64,000 bases of DNA from contig NZ_CP021235.1 in the NCBI RefSeq assembly GCF_003585765.1, forward strand, positions 4,650,001 through 4,714,000, read 5' to 3'. Below are positions 45,875 through 54,792 of this stretch, one piece after another (the stretch's first letter is position 1; each line of letters opens with the position of its first letter). This stretch comes from Pontibacter actiniarum. GTDB lineage: Bacteria; Bacteroidota; Bacteroidia; Cytophagales; Hymenobacteraceae. Made by a program: the position numbers and the translations under genes. The notes under the pieces were generated by a model, which made no database searches, was not told the origin of the DNA, and worked only from the letters and a program-made list of their open reading frames with translations.

Positions 45875-46134
45875 ACGGGCTGCCTCGCTCGCGCTCGTCA
45901 CCGGAAAAACTCACATAAGCGCTCACCGGAGAGGCTGGAACAGTTTTCGGTAGCCAAAGCTGAGGTGGTTCCTCCAGCTGCTTTGGCTGAAACCTTTTCC
46001 TCCTCCTTACACACGGGAGAGATCAATCTAAAGCAATGGAGTATGTGGGGGCCGCCATAAGTAGCCGAAAACAAACAGGGGCAGCTTCTGAATGCTGCCC
46101 CTGTTCCAAAGCCTATGTGCTACGGTGTCTAAAA

Positions 46135-48423
46135 CTACTTCTGTTTGATCAGCAGCTTTTCGCCCACACTCACAGAAAAGTCGGACTTGTTGTTCCACTC
46201 CATGATGTCTTTGATCGTGACGCCATACTTGCGCGAGATCTGGTACATGCTTTCGCCACCAGCTACGGTATGGTACACACGGCTGTTACCCGCTGGTGCA
46301 GCTGCCTCTTCGGAAGCAGGGGCAGCAGTGGTGGTGGCAGGAGCCTTAATCCGTAGTTCCTGGCCTAGCTGAATGCTGTTGTCCGCTAAGCTGTTCCACT
46401 GGCGCAGCTCCTCCAACAACACGTTATACTTTTTGGAAATCTGGTAAAGCGTTTCGCCAGCCGCCACTTTGTGGTAGGGGCTGCTGGTGCTCAGCAAGGT
46501 AGCCGGCACTTCCGCTGCGTCTTCTGCCACTGCTTCTGCTGTGGCAGCTGGTTCTGGCTGCATTTGCGGTTCGGCAACAAGCAGCTCCTGTCCCATCTTC
46601 AGAGGAGTATCGCCTAAGTTGTTCCAGGTAGCCAGGTCGTTCACCGTCACGGCGTACATTCTGGAGATGCCGTACAGCGTTTCACCCTGTTTCACGACAT
46701 GCGTTGTGGGGGTGCCTGTTTGCTTTTGTGCCGGTGCAGGCGTAGCAGCAGGGGGGGCGGTGGATGGGAACGTTTCCGCAGCTACCACCTTTTGTTGTGC
46801 AGGTGCACCAGTGCCTGCCGGGAAAGGCTTTTCGGCCGCTGGCTTTGGCTGGGCCGCCGCTTTGGCTGTACCCGGGTAAAGGGCCGTGGCAGTCTTCTTT
46901 GCAGCAGGTGCCGGGGCTGCAGTTACTGCTTCCGCCGTTTCTTCCTCCACTTCCTTCAGTGCTGTTTCTTCCACAAGCTCGGCTTCCTGGGTTACGGCAG
47001 CGGCCTTTCTTTCTACAGCCGGTTGTGTTTCCTGTGGCTCTGTTTCCTGGCGGTTACCTTTCAGGCTGTTAATAAAGCGAGTGAAGATGTTCTCTTTCGG
47101 CTCGGCTGATGCTTCTGCCACAGGCTCGTATGCCTGCTTGGAGGTGTTTGCCACGCTCTTCTTGTCCAGGTCGCGCACCTCTACCGGTGTGCTGCCCGGG
47201 CGGCGTTTCTGCAGCCACAGCACACGGCCCGGCACCGGTACCTCGTTACGCTTCATGCGGTTCTTAAACAGCAGCCAACCCAGCCTAACGCCGTAGTGCT
47301 GGGAGATCATCTGCATGGTTTCGCCCGGTTGCACTACGTGGTACTCCGTGTCGGCGCTGGTGCGCTTTTTCTCGATGTAGTAAGCCGTGCCCGGCGCTAC
47401 TTTGTCGAAGCTGTACATGTCGTTGTACTTCAGGAACCGGCGGGTGGAGATGCCTGCCTGCAGGGCCAGCTTATCCTTGGTATCGCCCTCGCGGGCTACG
47501 AGCGCGTTCAGGTTGTTGCGCTTGACCATGGCTGCGGAGGCTTTCCGGGTGCCTGCCTGGTGGGTAAGCGAATGGTTATTGTCCTTCGCGGAGGCCAAAA
47601 AACCGCCTTCGTTGCCATTGCGCACCGGTATCATCACATAGTAATCCTTATCAGAAGGAATAGAGTTGCCCAGCAGCCATTTGTTATACTTCTCCAGCTC
47701 TGCATAGTCAGTTTTGGTGGCCAGCGCGATTTCCGAGAGGCTTTGGCCAGGGTTGGCGCGCATCTCACGCAGCGACACGGCAGGCGGGCTGGCCTTTCCA
47801 ATAAAGCTGTCGTAGGCAACTTTGTGTGCCAGGAAGGTGATCACGTATGGGTGGGCCTTCTCGGTGATCTCCATTTTCCGGGCGCCCTGGTCAGATGCCT
47901 TGGTGTAGGCTTTGGCCCCGGTATAGCCCAGGTAGTAGGAGAGCAGGGAGTTGAACCAGTTGTTGTAGTAGTTGTTGCTGCGCTTAAAGTACAGTGCCGC
48001 GCCACGGCTTGCCTCAATAATGTGGCGGCGCTCGTCCACCACTTTGTCCATGCGCAGGTTAAAGTCCAGGGCGGCCTCGCGCTTAAACTGCCAGTACCCC
48101 ACGGCGTTTGAGGTAGAAATGGCATCCCCGATCAGGCCGCTTTCCTGCAGCGCGAGGTATTTAAAGTCATCCGGCACGCCTTCTTCTTTAAAAACACGCT
48201 CAATCACCGGGAAATAAGCATCGGCCAGGTCTACCTTAATTTTAAAGTAGGTCTGGTTGCGGTGAAGGGCATCCACCTTTTTCTGTATCTCCGCCTGTGC
48301 TCCATCTGAGATATTCAGGTGGATATCGGCAAAATAAATGTTTTTGGGCACTGTTACCCCCTGCGCCAGCACAAGCAGCGGCAGAAGCAAAAGCGTGAGA
48401 AGGGCGGTAAAGGATTTCCTCAT
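46135..48423 (-). CDS. LysM lytic transglycosylase, MltD-like
   Basis: 762 residues. Signal peptide (1-21), a lytic transglycosylase domain with catalytic Glu94 in KYLALQESGL, then GYWQFKREAALDFNLRMD. A middle segment and a low-complexity Ala/Pro/Glu stretch (about 430-570) follow. Four LysM modules are present: about 361-404 (YHVVQPGETMQMISQHYGV), one near 575-625, one near 645-690, and the last at about 716-760 (YHTVAGGESMYQISRKYGV). It cleaves peptidoglycan glycan chains in the periplasm. A hypothetical -7 box precedes it at 48540-48547. Confidence 0.93.
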   Translation of the reverse strand: MRKSFTALLTLLLLPLLVLAQGVTVPKNIYFADIHLNISDGAQAEIQKKVDALHRNQTYFKIKVDLADAYFPVIERVFKEEGVPDDFKYLALQESGLIGDAISTSNAVGYWQFKREAALDFNLRMDKVVDERRHIIEASRGAALYFKRSNNYYNNWFNSLLSYYLGYTGAKAYTKASDQGARKMEITEKAHPYVITFLAHKVAYDSFIGKASPPAVSLREMRANPGQSLSEIALATKTDYAELEKYNKWLLGNSIPSDKDYYVMIPVRNGNEGGFLASAKDNNHSLTHQAGTRKASAAMVKRNNLNALVAREGDTKDKLALQAGISTRRFLKYNDMYSFDKVAPGTAYYIEKKRTSADTEYHVVQPGETMQMISQHYGVRLGWLLFKNRMKRNEVPVPGRVLWLQKRRPGSTPVEVRDLDKKSVANTSKQAYEPVAEASAEPKENIFTRFINSLKGNRQETEPQETQPAVERKAAAVTQEAELVEETALKEVEEETAEAVTAAPAPAAKKTATALYPGTAKAAAQPKPAAEKPFPAGTGAPAQQKVVAAETFPSTAPPAATPAPAQKQTGTPTTHVVKQGETLYGISRMYAVTVNDLATWNNLGDTPLKMGQELLVAEPQMQPEPAATAEAVAEDAAEVPATLLSTSSPYHKVAAGETLYQISKKYNVLLEELRQWNSLADNSIQLGQELRIKAPATTTAAPASEEAAAPAGNSRVYHTVAGGESMYQISRKYGVTIKDIMEWNNKSDFSVSVGEKLLIKQK

Positions 48424-48539
48424 GGCGTGGTACTCTAAATGTTTGGCTAAAACGGTGGACTGATCGGCTCTACTTTCTGTTGAGTTAACTATAGATAAAT
48501 AGCTCTATGCTAATATGTTCAGATATAATATAGCAGATG

Positions 48540-48547
48540 CAAAATTA
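48540..48547 (-). promoter_or_regulatory. Possible -7 box of the MltD-like gene
   Basis: TAATTTTG on the minus strand matches the Bacteroidota consensus TAnnTTTG, 117 bases before the start codon in the 310-base gap 48424-48733. No other gene is seen in the gap. Confidence 0.3.
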
Positions 48548-48733
48548 ATGTAAAAAGCCTCGCATTTAAAACGCTTGACCAAGTTCTTGCATTATTTTTT
48601 GTTGATAAAAAGGGCAGAAGTTTTCTGCAGGCGGGCCCTGGCGCGCTAAGCGGCAGAAGTATAGGCGGTTAGCCGGAGCGGCGGCAGGAGGGAGGTGAAA
48701 AACAGGAGAGGGCGGTGCCTCTCCTGCAGGGTA

Positions 48734-49378
48734 TTATTTTTTCCTGGCGATCATCAGGCCGTCGCGCACGGGCATCAGGATGTTCTCCACGCGCTCGTCC
48801 TGGTGCACGTACAGGTTAAAATCCATGACGGCTTTGGTGTCCTCGTCCAGCTTGCGGCGGTACTTCTCCAGCACCTTGCCGCTCCAGAGCACATTGTCGG
48901 CAATAATGTAGCCGCCGGGGCGTACTTTGTCGATCACCATGTCGTAGTAGCGGCTGTAGTTGATTTTGTCGGCGTCTATAAACACGAGGTCAAACGCTGC
49001 GTCTATGGTCGGCACAATGTCCAGGGCGTTGCCAATGTACAGCTTGATTTGGCTGCCGTAGCCGGAAGCGTCGAAATAACCGCGTACCCGGTCTTCCAGC
49101 TCCTCGTTTTTGTCCACGGTGTGCAGCATGCCGTCCGGCTGCAGGCCTTCTGCCATGCACAGGGCCGAGTAGCCGGTGTAGGTGCCGATCTCCAGAATCT
49201 GCTTTGGCTGTATCATTTTGGCGTACAGCGAGAGCAAGCGGCCCTGCAAATGCCCGGAGAGCATACGCGGCTTCATCACGTTCAGGTGCGTTTCCCTGTT
49301 TATGCGGTGCAGCAGATCACTCTCCGGCGAGGTGTGGTCTTCGGAATACTGCAGCAGTTCTTCGTCTATAAATTCCAT
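48734..49378 (-). CDS. O-methyltransferase, class I SAM-dependent
   Basis: 214 residues from MEFIDEELLQY. SAM motif ILEIGTYTGYSALCMAEGL (about 60-78), DLVFIDADKINY with the metal-binding Asp, and DNVLWSGKV. This is the catechol-O-methyltransferase/caffeoyl-CoA type that uses a divalent metal. Substrate unknown. An ATG ten codons earlier would add an unlikely stretch. Confidence 0.92.
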   Translation of the reverse strand: MEFIDEELLQYSEDHTSPESDLLHRINRETHLNVMKPRMLSGHLQGRLLSLYAKMIQPKQILEIGTYTGYSALCMAEGLQPDGMLHTVDKNEELEDRVRGYFDASGYGSQIKLYIGNALDIVPTIDAAFDLVFIDADKINYSRYYDMVIDKVRPGGYIIADNVLWSGKVLEKYRRKLDEDTKAVMDFNLYVHQDERVENILMPVRDGLMIARKK

Positions 49379-49464
49379 GAGCAGGTTTGAAAAGAAGGTG
49401 ATGTGCAAATGTACGAAGAGAAGATGCGGTTGCTGTCCCCCTTCAATCTACACGTTCACCTCAA

Positions 49465-49493
49465 TCTCTAATTCATATTTTCTAATTTATTAG
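49465..49493. repeat. AT-rich repeat fragment
   Basis: CTCTAATTCATATTTTCTAA-type sequence in the gap between the peptidase and methyltransferase genes. Resembles one arm of the element at 43961-44123. Confidence 0.35.
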
Positions 49494-49505
49494 TGCATAG
49501 CCGCG

Positions 49506-50738
49506 CTACGCCGGTACATAGTTCAGGAAGCTCAGGTGCTCCTCGCGCAGCACATCGTTGGCGATGTCCACCAGGTCGCCGGAGGTGATGCTCTTGATCT
49601 GGTCAAATATCTCGTTCAGCGACTCAACCTTACCCTGGTCCAGGATGCTCTTGCCGATCATCATCATCAGGCCGATGTTGCTTTCCTCGGCCATGGCCAG
49701 CTGCCCCATCAGCTGCTCTTTGGCCGTGTGCAGTTGCAGCGAGCCTAGCGGTTTCTCACGCAGCTTCCTGAGCTCCTTTAGCACCAGTGAGGTGGTGCGC
49801 TTTAGCTGCTTCTTCTCTGTGCCGAAGTAGATGCTCAGCAACCCGGTGTCGATGTAAGTGGCGTAGTTGGAGTCGATCGTGTAGACTAACCCGTGCTTTT
49901 CGCGCACAGCCAGGTTCAGGCGCGAGTTCATGCCCGGGCCGCCCAGCAGGTTGTTCAGCATAAAGAACGGGATGCGGCGGTCGTCGGCAAGGGCATAAGC
50001 AGGGCAACCCAATACGCAGTGTGCCTGCGAAATAGGCTTTTCGATGGTGATGGCCTTGGGTACATAGCTGTTAAAGGGGAGGCGGTGGATCGGCTTCTCG
50101 ATGCGCGGAATGTCGCTGAGGTACTTTTCGGCCAGTTTCACCACCTTCTCGAACGGCAGGTTACTTACAGAGCAGAACACAAGGGCATCGGTGCTCAGGT
50201 TGCGGTCGATGAAGTTCCGGAAGTCCTGCTTCATAAAGCCCGACACGCTCTCTTTGGTGCCCAGGATGTTGTTGCCCAGCGGGTGGCCGTCAAACACCAC
50301 CGCGTCAAACTCATCCACAATGGCCTCTTCGGGCGTGTCTAAGTACATCGACATCTCCTCCAGAATCACCCCGCGCTCTTTTTCAATTTCCTTCTCCGGA
50401 AAGGTAGAGTGGAAGGTGATGTCGGTCAGCAGCTCAAACGACTTCTCGAAGTGCTTGTCCAGCACGGAGCTGTAGAAGCAGACTTTCTCCTTTGTCGTGT
50501 AGGCGTTCAGCTCACCGCCTACCGCCTCCAGGCGGTTAAGGATGTGGAAAGACTTGCGCTTTTGGGTGCCTTTAAAGGCCATGTGCTCCCAGAAGTGGGC
50601 CAGGCCCTGCTCCTGCGGCAGCTCATCGCGGCTGCCAATATCCATGATAAAGCCGCTGTGGGCTATCTTGGTGTGCAGCACCTGCTTGTGTACAACTCTT
50701 ATTCCGTTGGGTAAAGTATGGATATGATAATCAGGCAT
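49506..50738 (-). CDS. M16 family zinc peptidase
   Basis: 410 residues. The inverted zinc motif HFWEHMAFKGT (about 48-58) with its downstream Glu in KERGVILEEMSMY is intact, so it is a catalytically competent subunit. It starts as MPDYHIHTLPNGIRVVHKQ. Of the single-domain-pair size used by bacterial processing-peptidase-like enzymes; no signal peptide, so cytoplasmic or exported by other means. The second half carries the usual non-catalytic repeat. Confidence 0.92.
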   Translation of the reverse strand: MPDYHIHTLPNGIRVVHKQVLHTKIAHSGFIMDIGSRDELPQEQGLAHFWEHMAFKGTQKRKSFHILNRLEAVGGELNAYTTKEKVCFYSSVLDKHFEKSFELLTDITFHSTFPEKEIEKERGVILEEMSMYLDTPEEAIVDEFDAVVFDGHPLGNNILGTKESVSGFMKQDFRNFIDRNLSTDALVFCSVSNLPFEKVVKLAEKYLSDIPRIEKPIHRLPFNSYVPKAITIEKPISQAHCVLGCPAYALADDRRIPFFMLNNLLGGPGMNSRLNLAVREKHGLVYTIDSNYATYIDTGLLSIYFGTEKKQLKRTTSLVLKELRKLREKPLGSLQLHTAKEQLMGQLAMAEESNIGLMMMIGKSILDQGKVESLNEIFDQIKSITSGDLVDIANDVLREEHLSFLNYVPA

Positions 50739-50842
50739 TCAATTCTATTAATTAGCCTGCAAAGGTACGGGAAAGAGTGATGAGTTCCGAGCAATGCCGG
50801 CGAAATGCCTTGCCGCACCTGCCGCACTGCAGCACCGTCGCC

Positions 50843-51589
50843 CTACCTTCTTTTTTCCAGGCCGCCCACGTTAATGACAAAGCCCACCGAGAACACCGAG
50901 TAAGCCGCCGTCAGCTCGTCCCGGTTCTTCAGGCCGATGTTGGTGCCGGAGGTATACTGCAGCTGCACCGCAGGGTTAAGGGTGAGGCGGGTGTAGAAGA
51001 TCGGCTCCAGGAAGATATTGTCCTCCAGCTCGCCCGGCACATTGTTGAGCGAGTACTCGTGCATGTCTACATAGCTGGCGCGCAAGGCCGTGCCGTAGTT
51101 TAAAGGGAACTCCCTGCCCAGCAGGCGCAGCGATTTTTTGCGTTTGGAGCTGAAGTTAACCTGCACAAAGTATTTGTTGAAGTTGGCGTCGTGGCGCTCG
51201 TAGGTCATTTCGCCGGTCTCGCTGTCTTCGTGGTTTTCGGTGCGCTCGCTGCTGCCACCACCGAAGCCGCCGTAGATCTCCAGCACGCGGTTGTTATCTG
51301 GGCCGAAGGTGGTGAAGTAGCCGCCGCCCGCCTCCAGCAGGTTGTGGCGCAGGTCACGCTTACGACGCTCGCTGCTCAGCATAGCGCCGTTCAGGAGCAC
51401 GGCGAAGTGGTCCGACACCGCGTAGGCAGTGTTAAAGGTGATATTGCCTTTCAGGGTGACGTGGCCGCCGGCGCTTAGCTCCCCCTTCTTGGTGAACATC
51501 GGCACGTTGGGCACGTTGGGCATGTATGTGGAGGTGCCGCAGCCCGCCAGCAGCAGGGGCAGTGCCAACAGCAGGCCCAGGCGTTTCAT
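50843..51589 (-). CDS. Unknown outer-membrane-type lipoprotein
   Basis: 248 residues from MKRLGLLLALPLLLAGCGTS, a lipoprotein signal peptide with lipobox LLAGC. The mature part alternates hydrophobic and polar residues (HVTLKGNITFNTAYAVSDHFAVL, YFVQVNFSSKRKKSLRLLG), suggestive of a small beta-barrel or beta-sheet protein, and closes in YSVFSVGFVINVGG. No named family. Confidence 0.72.
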   Translation of the reverse strand: MKRLGLLLALPLLLAGCGTSTYMPNVPNVPMFTKKGELSAGGHVTLKGNITFNTAYAVSDHFAVLLNGAMLSSERRKRDLRHNLLEAGGGYFTTFGPDNNRVLEIYGGFGGGSSERTENHEDSETGEMTYERHDANFNKYFVQVNFSSKRKKSLRLLGREFPLNYGTALRASYVDMHEYSLNNVPGELEDNIFLEPIFYTRLTLNPAVQLQYTSGTNIGLKNRDELTAAYSVFSVGFVINVGGLEKRR

Positions 51590-51805
51590 ACTTGTTGTAG
51601 AAAGGGAAAAGGTTGTAAAGCGTGTATGCATAAAGTAAAATTAAGCGCAGAGCGACCAACTTAGATAATGGCGGCCCGAATTACAAGCATGCAACGATAG
51701 ATTTAGTGAAATATTCAGATTATTACGTTAAAAACATCCGCCACCTGTTGTACTTTTAACTAAAGGTACTTTGGCGTAGCTTTGCCCGGAGGCAGAATTA
51801 TCGGC

Positions 51806-52810
51806 ATGAGAAAAATACTGATCATACAAACGGCTTTTCTGGGCGACGTAGTGCTGGCAACGGCGCTGGTGGAGAAGCTGCACGCGTTTTACCCGGAGGC
51901 CCGGCTCGACTTCCTGCTGCGCAAGGGCAACGAGGGGCTGCTGAAGGACCACCCTTTGCTGCGCCAGGTGCTGATCTGGAACAAGAAAGAGGGCAAGTAT
52001 AAAAGCCTGATGCGCCTGCTTTCGCAGATACGTGCCGAAAAGTATGACCTGGTGGTGAATGTGCAGCGCTTCGGGGCTACAGGTATATTAACTGCTTTTT
52101 CCGGAGCCAAAGAAACGGTTGGCTTTGAGAAGAACCCTTTCTCCCGCTTTTTTACCCGCCGCTATGTGCACGATGTCCGCTCCGGCACGCATGAAGTAGA
52201 GCGAAACAACATGCTTATCCAGAGTGTAACCAACGCCATACCTGAAAAGCCAAAGCTATACCCTAGCCAAACGGACTTTGCCAAAGTACAGGACCTGAAA
52301 GCGGAGCCGTTTATCTGTATGGCGCCTACTTCGGTTTGGTTTACAAAGCAATACCCGCAGGAGCAGTGGGTAACGCTGATCAACAGCCTTGATCCCAAGT
52401 ATAAAGTATACTTGCTGGGCTCTCCGGCAGACAGGCAGCACTGTGACGAGATCATCGCTCAAAGCACAAGCAACAGGATAGTGAACCTCTGCGGACAACT
52501 GAATCTGTTGCAGTCGGCTGCCCTGATGCGTGATGCGGTGCTCAACTATGTGAATGATTCTGGCCCTATGCACCTGGCCTCTGCACTGAATGCCCCTACC
52601 TGCGCCATCTACTGTTCTACAGTACCACGCTTCGGTTTTGGTCCGCTGGCAGATTTCTCGACAGTAGTGGAGCGTGAGGAGCCGCTGTACTGCCGCCCTT
52701 GTGGCTTGCATGGTTATAAAGCCTGCCCGGAAGGTCACTTTAAGTGCGCCCGCGACATCCGCAACGAGCAGTTGCTGCAGGTGCTGGAAACGGTGGAGGC
52801 CGAAAATTAG
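51806..52810 (+). CDS. ADP-heptose:LPS heptosyltransferase-like (GT9)
   Basis: 334 residues from MRKILIIQTAFLGDVVLATAL. N-terminal G-D-x-x-x-x-T motif FLGDVVLAT and the donor-binding C-terminal VNDSGPMHLASALNAPT are the GT9 signature. It builds inner LPS core or related glycans on the cytoplasmic face. It is followed after 33 bases by the TenI-like gene. Whether the donor is truly ADP-heptose cannot be told here. Confidence 0.9.
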   Translation: MRKILIIQTAFLGDVVLATALVEKLHAFYPEARLDFLLRKGNEGLLKDHPLLRQVLIWNKKEGKYKSLMRLLSQIRAEKYDLVVNVQRFGATGILTAFSGAKETVGFEKNPFSRFFTRRYVHDVRSGTHEVERNNMLIQSVTNAIPEKPKLYPSQTDFAKVQDLKAEPFICMAPTSVWFTKQYPQEQWVTLINSLDPKYKVYLLGSPADRQHCDEIIAQSTSNRIVNLCGQLNLLQSAALMRDAVLNYVNDSGPMHLASALNAPTCAIYCSTVPRFGFGPLADFSTVVEREEPLYCRPCGLHGYKACPEGHFKCARDIRNEQLLQVLETVEAEN

Positions 52811-52843
52811 AGATTCTGCAATTCCTGCCAAGTATAAACGCCG

Positions 52844-53422
52844 ATGCAGCTAATCGTTATCACATCGCCCAAGCCGGTAGAGCAGGAGCAGCAGATTTGC
52901 GCTAGTCTGTTTGAACTTGGTCTGGAGACACTGCACTTGCGCAAACCTGAGGCAAGTATAAAGGAGCTTCAGGAGTGGCTACAGACGCTGCCGAAGGAGT
53001 ACCACAGGCATATCATGCTGCACTCATATCACCAGCTGGCAGAGGCGTTTGAAGTAAAGGGCCTGCATTTTAGAGAAGCAGACAGAGCAGCAGCGGCTGT
53101 TACGCCAAAGTATAGCTTAGCTTTTTCTACCTCCTTCCACAGCCTTGCAGATGTACAGCAACCCCAGCCATACGTTGACTATGGCTTTCTAAGTCCCATT
53201 TTTCAGAGTATCTCCAAAAAAGATTATCCTGCAGCATTTACCAAAGAAAAACTCCAGGAGGTGGTGCCACAAGCAAAACTGCCGCTGATAGCTTTAGGGG
53301 GAATAACAGCAGAAAAGCTGCCGCTGGTGCAGGAGATGCGCTTTAAGGGCGCAGCCGTGTTGGGTGCTGTGTGGGAGCAACCAAATCCGCTAGAGGCATT
53401 TGCAAAGCTATCAAAGCAGTAA
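52844..53422 (+). CDS. Thiamine phosphate synthase/TenI-like protein
   Basis: 192 residues, TIM-barrel of the ThiE/TenI group. LHLRKPEASIKEL replaces the QLR.K of ThiE, then VKGLHFREADR, PYVDYGFLSPIFQSISKKDY and IALGGITAEK with a C-terminal phosphate loop. It is shorter than the true ThiE at 56844-57488, and the pyrophosphate-binding segment is altered, so it is more like TenI, a thiazole tautomerase. It converges with the thiamine operon. Confidence 0.85.
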   Translation: MQLIVITSPKPVEQEQQICASLFELGLETLHLRKPEASIKELQEWLQTLPKEYHRHIMLHSYHQLAEAFEVKGLHFREADRAAAAVTPKYSLAFSTSFHSLADVQQPQPYVDYGFLSPIFQSISKKDYPAAFTKEKLQEVVPQAKLPLIALGGITAEKLPLVQEMRFKGAAVLGAVWEQPNPLEAFAKLSKQ

Positions 53423-53481
53423 AGGCATCGCAGCGTGCGAAGCTCCTGCGAGCGTCTGGCTACAAAGCAAATAAACTGTAC

Positions 53482-54564
53482 TTACTCTTCCCAAGCGGCC
53501 AAGCCACCTGCTAAATTATAAAACTGCACCTCCGGGAAGTATGGCTGAAGTATAGCAATGGCTTTTTTACTGCGGCTACCCGCCTGGCAGTGCACCACCA
53601 CTTCCTGTGCTAGCTGCAGGTCTCTAGGTTTGCCTGTAAGAGAAGATAGCGGTAGTAACTCTCCACCTATGTTGTACAAGTTATATTCATGAGGCTCGCG
53701 CACGTCCAGTAGCTGAATCTTCTTGCCATTTTGCAGCCGTGCCTTATACTCTTGTGCTGATATTTCCTGCATGTCAGGTGTTGTAGGAGCGGCACAGGTA
53801 GCCAAATCGTAGCTAGGCTGTAACTGCTTTACCTCCGCTTTTGCCGTGCGTGAAAACCTGAACGAGGAGAAGCTTAGCGACAGCGCATCGAATAACAGCA
53901 GCTTACCCGAAGCTACTTCGCCTAAATCAGCAATCACTTTTATAGCTTCGTTAGCCTGTAGCGTTCCGATAATGCCCGGAAGCACTCCGATGACACCAGC
54001 CTCGGCACAGTTTGGCACCTCTCCCTGCCCGGGCGGCTCCGGGAAAAGGCAACGGTAAGTTGGTCCGTTTTTGTAGTTGAAAACTGTTATCTGGCCTTCA
54101 AACTTAAAGATGGAGCCAAACACCAACGGCTTCCCAAGTATAGCGCAGGTGTCATTTACAAGGTAGCGCGTCGGGAAGTTATCAGAGCCATCTATCACCA
54201 CATCATATGGCTGCACTAGTTCCAGCGCGTTTTCAACTGTGATGCCTTCGGTATGGATGTTAAACTGAACGAAAGGGTTCTGCTGCGATAGTTTTTGTGC
54301 GGCGACTTCTGCTTTCGGTTTGCCTACATCAGCCAAAGTATAAAGAACTTGGCGGTGCAGGTTGCTTTCGCTCACTACATCCATATCAGCAATACCAATA
54401 GTGCCCACACCTGCCGCAACCAGGTACTGCAGCACAGGACAACCCAGGCCGCCAGCGCCAATCATCAGCATTTTTGCCTGCTTCAGCTTTTCCTGCCCTT
54501 GTTGCCCCAGCTCCGGAAGTATAAGCTGTCGGTTGTATCGCTTCAACTCTTCTTTCTCTAACAT
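53482..54564 (-). CDS. thiF: ThiF/MoeB-type adenylyltransferase with rhodanese domain
   Basis: 360 residues. E1-like domain at about 1-245: MIGAGGLGCPVLQYLVAAGV nucleotide loop, DGSDNFPTRYLVND, and PNCAEAGVIGVLPG. A C-terminal rhodanese domain (about 265-360) has the active loop VVHCQAGSRSKKA. It adenylates the C-terminal Gly-Gly of ThiS and may pass sulfur directly from the rhodanese Cys. The second CxxC zinc pair of MoeB is missing. Last gene of the thiamine operon; MoeB-like use is possible. Confidence 0.88.
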   Translation of the reverse strand: MLEKEELKRYNRQLILPELGQQGQEKLKQAKMLMIGAGGLGCPVLQYLVAAGVGTIGIADMDVVSESNLHRQVLYTLADVGKPKAEVAAQKLSQQNPFVQFNIHTEGITVENALELVQPYDVVIDGSDNFPTRYLVNDTCAILGKPLVFGSIFKFEGQITVFNYKNGPTYRCLFPEPPGQGEVPNCAEAGVIGVLPGIIGTLQANEAIKVIADLGEVASGKLLLFDALSLSFSSFRFSRTAKAEVKQLQPSYDLATCAAPTTPDMQEISAQEYKARLQNGKKIQLLDVREPHEYNLYNIGGELLPLSSLTGKPRDLQLAQEVVVHCQAGSRSKKAIAILQPYFPEVQFYNLAGGLAAWEE

Positions 54565-54603
54565 TTCCTGTAGGTTCTATTAATGTGCCATAGCTGTTAT
54601 CTG

Positions 54604-54780
54604 CTGGTGCGAGCTTGTAGCTCGTACCAGCCCCCTCATGCCGCAAGTTTAGCGCTAGCGTAACTTGTGGCTAAACATGGGGCCAGTTTGTAACTGGCGA
54701 GAGTGTAGTAGTATATACGCCAGTTATAAACTGGCTGTCACCACATTTCACCACCTTTACCGCTGCGCTCAAACTGGCGG
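54604..54780. repeat. REP-like palindromes, cluster B (between thiF and thiH)
   Basis: Five elements: 54604-54630 (12-bp stem, loop TGT), 54641-54670 (CCGCAAGTT..AACTTGTGG), 54682-54698 (GCCAGTT-TGT-AACTGGC), 54719-54735 (the same in the opposite orientation with loop ATA) and 54751-54780 (inverted partial copy of the first element of cluster D). Confidence 0.65.
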
Positions 54781-54792
54781 TATGGCAAGTCT

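Noticed and set aside
45770..46060. 96-codon open frame in the gap after the MFS gene
   Set aside because: It runs through REP palindromes and has no domain; judged non-coding.
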